A DNA stretch of 64,000 nt from Planctomycetota bacterium (GTDB lineage Bacteria; Planctomycetota; UBA1135; UBA2386). The DNA lies in the NCBI GenBank assembly GCA_028281765.1, contig JANQJF010000063.1, positions 1 through 64,000 on the forward strand. Direction: 5' to 3'. The translations under genes were made by a program, and so were the position numbers. Position 1 is the stretch's first letter, and the number at the start of each line of letters is the position of its first letter. The notes below the pieces were generated by a model. It was given only the letters and a program-made list of their open reading frames with translations. It ran no database searches and was not told where the DNA came from. Positions 59,871 to 64,000 of the stretch are shown here, piece after piece.

Positions 59871-60716
59871 TCAACGCCCGTCGGCGTCGACGAGGCGTAC
59901 GGTCAACTCGAGCTCCCCGCTGAGGAACTCGATCGGCGCGACCGGCTCGCACCGGTTGGCGCGAACGTGAAGCCGATAGCGCCCGTCCCCGTCGAGCGCG
60001 CGCACTTCGAAGTCCGACTCCGCGTGGGGATGCACACCGAAACCGAGCGCCTCGCTCCACGTCCCGTCCCCGCTCGCGACCTCGAGTCGAAGCTGCACCT
60101 GTTCCAGCGTGCGCTCCGCACCTTCGAACGCGCCGCGGGCGACCGTCGGAACGCGCGCGATGCGCACGTCACCGACGTCTTGGATGCCGAGCACGAGCCG
60201 CTTCGAGAACACCACGGACCCGGCCACGCCGATCATCTGGCCCGCTTCGAGGCGGTGCACGACCGTGCGCTCGAGCGGGAACCCGAGATGCGTGTGAGGC
60301 AGCTCGAATTCGAACCAACCGGATGGATCCGCACGGCTCGTCGCCGCGACGACGCGCGGTCCGGTACGGCCACTGAGGTGCAGTTCGACGTCGGGAATCA
60401 CGTGGCCACTTCGGTCGACCGCGCGACCACGGACCAAGATCGCGTGCGGGTCTTCGATCGCCCCGGTGCGCGACGCTTCGTCGCTGGCTACGGGATGCGG
60501 CCGAGTCTCCGACGTGGCATTCCGCTCGACGGTTCGAGCCGCATCGGCACGCCGCTCGGGACGCGGCCCCATGCGGCGCGGATCGAGCGGCTCCCCGGCA
60601 CTCTCGGACTCGGGACCGATCGACGCCGGTTCCCGGTCATCCGGATCACTCGTCCAGAGCGTCACGCCCACCGCCGCGACGAGCACGGCGATCAGCGCAC
60701 CCTGGACGAAGCGCAT
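59871..60716 (-). CDS. Membrane-anchored protein with carboxypeptidase-regulatory-like domain
   Basis: The 281-residue protein has a signal anchor (3-22), a charged linker and a single CarboxypepD_reg-like domain (ILVRGRAVDRSGHVIPDVELHLSGRTG, then DPSGWFEFELPHTHLG). The C-terminal part is beta-rich. Its plan matches the larger protein at 5242. ATG 60716 is used; the gene begins 5 bp after the stop of the lipoprotein gene, so both share a transcript. Confidence 0.6.
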   Translation of the reverse strand: MRFVQGALIAVLVAAVGVTLWTSDPDDREPASIGPESESAGEPLDPRRMGPRPERRADAARTVERNATSETRPHPVASDEASRTGAIEDPHAILVRGRAVDRSGHVIPDVELHLSGRTGPRVVAATSRADPSGWFEFELPHTHLGFPLERTVVHRLEAGQMIGVAGSVVFSKRLVLGIQDVGDVRIARVPTVARGAFEGAERTLEQVQLRLEVASGDGTWSEALGFGVHPHAESDFEVRALDGDGRYRLHVRANRCEPVAPIEFLSGELELTVRLVDADGR

Positions 60717-60721
60717 CGCGA

Positions 60722-61855
60722 CTACGGAGGCGTGACCTGACCCGAGAAGCTGATCGGGTTGCCGGCCAGGATCGCGTTGCCGACGAACTGCGTGGCCGGG
60801 TTGGCACCGGCATCTTCGAACTGCACTTCGACCGTCGTCAGACCGAGCGGGACCGCGAGCGGACCGGAGACCGACGGGCGCCAAACGCGATTCGCGTCGA
60901 TCGATCCGGACAGCACGACCTGGCCGGAGTTCCAGTTGAAGGTCAGCTCGCAATCCGACTGCGTCAGATCACCAGCGTTGAACGCGACACCATCACCGGT
61001 CAGGTCCCAGCTGCCTTGGGTAACGTCGATGCACGGCGGTGCTCCCCCGCCACCGCCGTCACCACCGCCATCGCCTCCACCGTCGCCGCCGCCGCCTCCG
61101 CCGTCTGCGCTCCCGGTCATCTGACCGGACGCGCCGTTGTCGACACCGATCTGCTGCCAGCTGGCGTTGGTGAAGACCTGCGGGTTGCCGCTGAAGCGCC
61201 CCTCGAACTGCACCTGCACGCCGCCGAGAGTGCCCTGCCCGCTCCACCGGGTGTTGTCGAGCTGGCCCGCGAGGAAGTCCTCGACGCGCCGGAACTCGAG
61301 CTGGCAACCGTTCTGCGACGGCGCGTTTGGACCGAACTCGGTCAGACCGACCAAGTTGAACGTCCAGTTCCCGAGGATCGGCGGACACGCGACGTCGCGC
61401 GACGCGGTGCGGAAGTCGTAGACCGTCTCGCAGCGGTTGTTGTTGATGAACTCGCGCTGACGGAAGCTGCCGGTCAGCGACTCGGCATTCAGCTCGAACT
61501 CCGCCGCGTTCAGTTCGTCCGCGGTCTCGAAGTTCGCTTCGAACCGTCCCTTCCGCACGCGACCCGGAATCGAGCCGAGGTTCGGAATCTCGTCGATCTG
61601 AACGGAAACGTCCGAGCTCGACGGGTCCGGCTGCGTGAAGATCAGCGTGAAGCTCTGGATCTGGCCGATCGCCTTACCGGGGCAGTCCGAGTCGAGGATC
61701 TCGTAGGAGACGTCCCACGAACCGCCGAGGCCTTGCGCGAGCTGGACGTCACCGGTCGTCGAGGTGCCGCCATCGCCATCGCCGCCGCTGCCGCCATCGC
61801 AGGCGCCGAGAGTCAGCGCCGCACAGAGAATCGAAGAGGAAAGGAAACGTGACAT
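60722..61855 (-). CDS. Lipoprotein with repeated beta domains
   Basis: The 377-residue product has a signal peptide with lipobox LGAC (cysteine near 19) and a Gly/Asp/Thr-rich linker. Two or three beta-rich repeats follow (GSWDVSYEILDSD, LGNWTFNLVGL, QGSWDLTGDGV), each with a Cys-containing strand. A Gly/Asp linker (GGGGGDGGGDGGGD) separates the last repeat. The pattern resembles lipoproteins that bind or display ligands. Function unknown. Confidence 0.65.
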   Translation of the reverse strand: MSRFLSSSILCAALTLGACDGGSGGDGDGGTSTTGDVQLAQGLGGSWDVSYEILDSDCPGKAIGQIQSFTLIFTQPDPSSSDVSVQIDEIPNLGSIPGRVRKGRFEANFETADELNAAEFELNAESLTGSFRQREFINNNRCETVYDFRTASRDVACPPILGNWTFNLVGLTEFGPNAPSQNGCQLEFRRVEDFLAGQLDNTRWSGQGTLGGVQVQFEGRFSGNPQVFTNASWQQIGVDNGASGQMTGSADGGGGGGDGGGDGGGDGGGGGAPPCIDVTQGSWDLTGDGVAFNAGDLTQSDCELTFNWNSGQVVLSGSIDANRVWRPSVSGPLAVPLGLTTVEVQFEDAGANPATQFVGNAILAGNPISFSGQVTPP

Positions 61856-61970
61856 CAGGATCGTTTCAGGGGTCGTTCGTCAACGCGATCGAGGCAATCG
61901 TAGCGCCCCAGATCGAGTACCAGCAATCAGATACGCGCGCCGGCCGTCTCGGATCGAGACGCGGGAAGCC

Positions 61971-63065
61971 TTAGCGCATGTCGACCCACACCATACGGTG
62001 ATCCGTATGCGTCAACGCCGCGGCACCCGGAAGTCCTGGTCGCGTCGGCCAGAACACGCCGGCCGCGACGACATCGAAGTCGGTCGACGGAAGCACGTAG
62101 TCCAGCCGGAGGTCGCCCGGTGTCGGTTCGGCAAAATCACCCGAGTTCGTGCTGCCGGCGTCGTTCCGCGGCGCGGGCCGCGCGCGGATCCGGGGATGGT
62201 CGAGGAGCTGTCGAATCGAGGCGGTCGCTTCGCCTCGCACCGGATCGGAGTTCAGGTCGCCCGCGACGACGAACGCCGTGCCGCCCTCGAGTCCGCCACG
62301 TGCTCCCGCGTCGTCGCGGAGATAGCCGGCCCGACCGGGCGTCACGTAGTCCGCCCAGAGTCGGATCTCGTCGAAGTTGCGCCGGCCATTCCGATCCTCG
62401 GGTCCGTCGAACACCGGCGGCGTCGGGTGGCTGACCAGGAAGTGCACGACGCGACCATCGGGCCACCGGATCGGCACGTCCTGGTGACTCTTCGACGACA
62501 GCCGCAACACGGAGAGCTCCGCGTCCGAGTAGAAGCCGTCGGGAATGCGTGCGTCCGGCATGTCCCGCCAGAGGAACCTACGGAACGTGCGCACCCGCGC
62601 GGTATCGATCGGCAGCTGCGACAGCACCACCATGCCGTAGTTGCCGGGGTGGCGACCGAAGCCGAACGCGTCGGCCGGTCCGTCGTCGCGCCCGTCATTG
62701 TCGAGATCGTGACCCGACGGTTCTCCCGTGTTGACCTCGGCGGCAAACCGATACGGGTACGCGATCGGCGCCGCGCCGTTCTGCCCGACCGCCAGGAAGC
62801 CGTCGACGAAACGCCGCAGGGCCACGCCGTCCGCGTCGTAGTCGAACTCGTTGAGCAACAGCACCTGCGGGCGGACGAGCTGGATCACTTCCGCGATCGC
62901 GACGGCCGCGGGGAAGCTCGGGGCCTCGAGGTCACGCGCGAGCGCGCCGGACTCACTGCGGTAGAACGACACGTTGAACGTCGCGACGCGCACCGGATCC
63001 GCGGGCGCGACACACGAGGCGCACAGGCTCAGCCCGAGCACCGCGCCGAGCGCGGGTCGCATCAT
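61971..63065 (-). CDS. Secreted endonuclease/exonuclease/phosphatase-family protein
   Basis: The 364-residue protein has a lipoprotein-like signal (lipobox-type CASC near residue 18) and an EEP fold: VRVATFNVSFY (strand 1), VLLLNEFDYDADG (metal-binding glutamate), FVVAGDLNSDP (the Asp-x-Asn pair) and THTDHRMVW (the terminal Asp-His). All metal and catalytic residues expected in the superfamily are present, so hydrolysis of a phosphodiester or phospholipid is likely. Its location outside the cytoplasm suggests a nuclease or phosphodiesterase. Confidence 0.82.
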   Translation of the reverse strand: MMRPALGAVLGLSLCASCVAPADPVRVATFNVSFYRSESGALARDLEAPSFPAAVAIAEVIQLVRPQVLLLNEFDYDADGVALRRFVDGFLAVGQNGAAPIAYPYRFAAEVNTGEPSGHDLDNDGRDDGPADAFGFGRHPGNYGMVVLSQLPIDTARVRTFRRFLWRDMPDARIPDGFYSDAELSVLRLSSKSHQDVPIRWPDGRVVHFLVSHPTPPVFDGPEDRNGRRNFDEIRLWADYVTPGRAGYLRDDAGARGGLEGGTAFVVAGDLNSDPVRGEATASIRQLLDHPRIRARPAPRNDAGSTNSGDFAEPTPGDLRLDYVLPSTDFDVVAAGVFWPTRPGLPGAAALTHTDHRMVWVDMR

Positions 63066-63075
63066 GGGTCGCCGC

Positions 63076-63660
63076 TCAGCCGCGCCGGACCGAGCGGATC
63101 TCCATCACCTTGACCTCGCGATCCTCGATCGTGTCGAACATCTCGAACACGACGTGGTCGTCGTCGATGATGTCGAGCGTCATCCGCGTCGGCCGTCCGT
63201 CCGGCGTAAGCACGTCGACCATTTCGCCGACGAACACGATCTTGCCGGTCTCGTCGGCCTGCCCGTAGCTGAAGACCGGCCACGTCGCGGTCTGCCCGAA
63301 CCACACCGCGAAGTACCGCTTCTTCAGCTTGTCATAGCCGAAGATCTGGCGACCGCCGTACGGCTCGCCCATGAACGTAGACGAGTAGTTCTGGAGGATG
63401 TAGCGCCCCTCGAGTTCTGCCGAATACTCGCTCGTCGATGTCGACTCGAGCCAGTCGCTGTCCGGGTCCATCTTGACGCGGACCTCCCCGTCCCAGTAGC
63501 CGACAAGCCGCGTCAGGTGAGCGTGCTGCGGGGCGGGCGCGGCCGCTGCCGCCATCTCCGCCATCACCTTCTCCATGTCGACTTCGGCAGGCTTGCCGCT
63601 CTTGCCTGTCGACTGACAAGCACACATGGCCAAGGCCAAGACGAGAGTCGCGTATCGCAT
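63076..63660 (-). CDS. Lipoprotein of the DUF1579 family
   Basis: The 194-residue protein has a lipobox (MCAC, cysteine near residue 15), a linker and a calycin-like domain with LVGYWDGEVRVKMDP, QNYSSTFMGEPYGG and the GKIVFVGEMVD strand, as in DUF1579. ATG 63660 begins the signal peptide; the longer frame upstream is not needed. Its start faces the divergent DUF502 gene, 60 bp away; the nuclease gene follows 10 bp beyond its stop, probably in the same operon. Confidence 0.75.
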   Translation of the reverse strand: MRYATLVLALAMCACQSTGKSGKPAEVDMEKVMAEMAAAAAPAPQHAHLTRLVGYWDGEVRVKMDPDSDWLESTSTSEYSAELEGRYILQNYSSTFMGEPYGGRQIFGYDKLKKRYFAVWFGQTATWPVFSYGQADETGKIVFVGEMVDVLTPDGRPTRMTLDIIDDDHVVFEMFDTIEDREVKVMEIRSVRRG

Positions 63661-63720
63661 CGTGTCTCCAGGGAAGGGTTCGGGGGGCGCGACACGATAC
63701 CGTGGCGCTAACCTGTCGCC

Positions 63721-64000
63721 ATGTTCCAACGGCACGTCACGCGCTGTTTGATCGCCGGGTTCGTCGCGCTGCTGCCCGTCGGCGGCCTGATCCTGACGAT
63801 CGTCTACCTGGAGTACTCGATCGCGTCCGGCTGGCTCGCAGACCAGAGGTTCTACGTGCCCGGACTCGGGCTCCTCGCGGCCACGCTCGCGCTCTACGTG
63901 ATCGGCCTCGTCGTGACGACCGTAGTCGGCCGCTGGCTGTGGCGACGACTCGACGGGCTACTCGCGGGGCTCCCCGGCTTCGGCCCGTTCTACTCGACGC
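63721..64000 (+). CDS. DUF502 family membrane protein, 3' end outside the window
   Basis: The first 93 codons are visible, from ATG 63721. Two hydrophobic helices (about 10-30 and 46-67) surround a short loop; then comes a basic RWLWRRLDGLL segment and GLPGFGPFYST, the order of features at the N-terminus of DUF502 proteins. These are bacterial inner membrane proteins of unknown role. It is divergent from the DUF1579 lipoprotein gene. The frame is open to the end of the window. Confidence 0.7.
   Translation, partial: MFQRHVTRCLIAGFVALLPVGGLILTIVYLEYSIASGWLADQRFYVPGLGLLAATLALYVIGLVVTTVVGRWLWRRLDGLLAGLPGFGPFYST

Overview
This 64 kb window comes from a GC-rich bacterial chromosome. Its content fits a Planctomycetota-type genome: large secreted FG-GAP/VCBS beta-propeller proteins, many lipoproteins and small regulatory beta-sandwich proteins, DUF4388 and roadblock domains, menaquinone synthesis by the futalosine route, and an alpha2-type glycyl-tRNA synthetase. 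The phylum is an inference from gene content; no rRNA, tRNA or other taxonomic marker gene was seen.

Layout. 1-8.5 kb: the 3' part of a large unknown protein, a methyltransferase remnant, a glutaryl-CoA dehydrogenase with a small membrane partner, an EI24-type membrane protein, a carboxypeptidase-regulatory-like protein and a secreted FG-GAP protein. 8.5-11.6 kb: metG and a lysine/alanine-rich histone H1-like protein, with a strong hairpin terminator between them. 11.5-18 kb: a minus-strand group built round a small MglA-like GTPase, with two roadblock proteins, a TPR protein with a roadblock-like end, and a 1066-residue DUF4388/TPR/PQQ-propeller membrane protein. The GTPase carries its own C-terminal membrane anchor. 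18-23.4 kb: a TPR protein, gcvT, gcvH, a lipoate-ligase-like protein, an HDOD protein, a carboxymuconolactone-decarboxylase-like protein and a DUF5063 protein. 23.4-24.5 kb: a complete REP-associated (RAYT/Y1) transposase element with inverted 115-bp ends and a near-consensus promoter. 24.5-30.6 kb: a minus-strand signalling series (PTS enzyme I, a four-repeat Myb/SANT-like protein, then STAS, histidine kinase, CheY-like receiver and HD-domain protein).

30.7-38 kb: a coiled-coil membrane protein, an FHA-TM-trypsin-like protease, glyS, an unknown protein, an EamA transporter and a beta-helix secreted protein. 38.1-40.4 kb: mqnC and mqnE, overlapping by 4 bp. 40.47-40.84 kb: a 376-bp intergenic element bounded by 73-bp inverted repeats that each contain a covarying hairpin. 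40.9-54.7 kb: a LemA pair, a monooxygenase-like protein, a 14-repeat VCBS protein, a minus-strand run with a TIM-barrel isomerase and a Gfo/Idh/MocA oxidoreductase, a 1175-residue FG-GAP lipoprotein and a TlpA-like thioredoxin. 54.8-58.3 kb: both subunits of type IIB topoisomerase (Topo VI), separated by a 72-residue acidic ORF; the A subunit has a histone-H1-like lysine-rich N-terminal tail. 58.3-64 kb: a nested palindrome, a MATE exporter, secreted proteins and lipoproteins, an endonuclease/exonuclease/phosphatase-family protein and the start of a DUF502 membrane protein.

The most unusual items are the Topo VI locus with its basic tail and acidic intergenic ORF, the tail-anchored GTPase/roadblock/DUF4388 module, the RAYT element, and the unexplained inverted-repeat element at 40.5 kb. 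No CRISPR array or prophage was seen.
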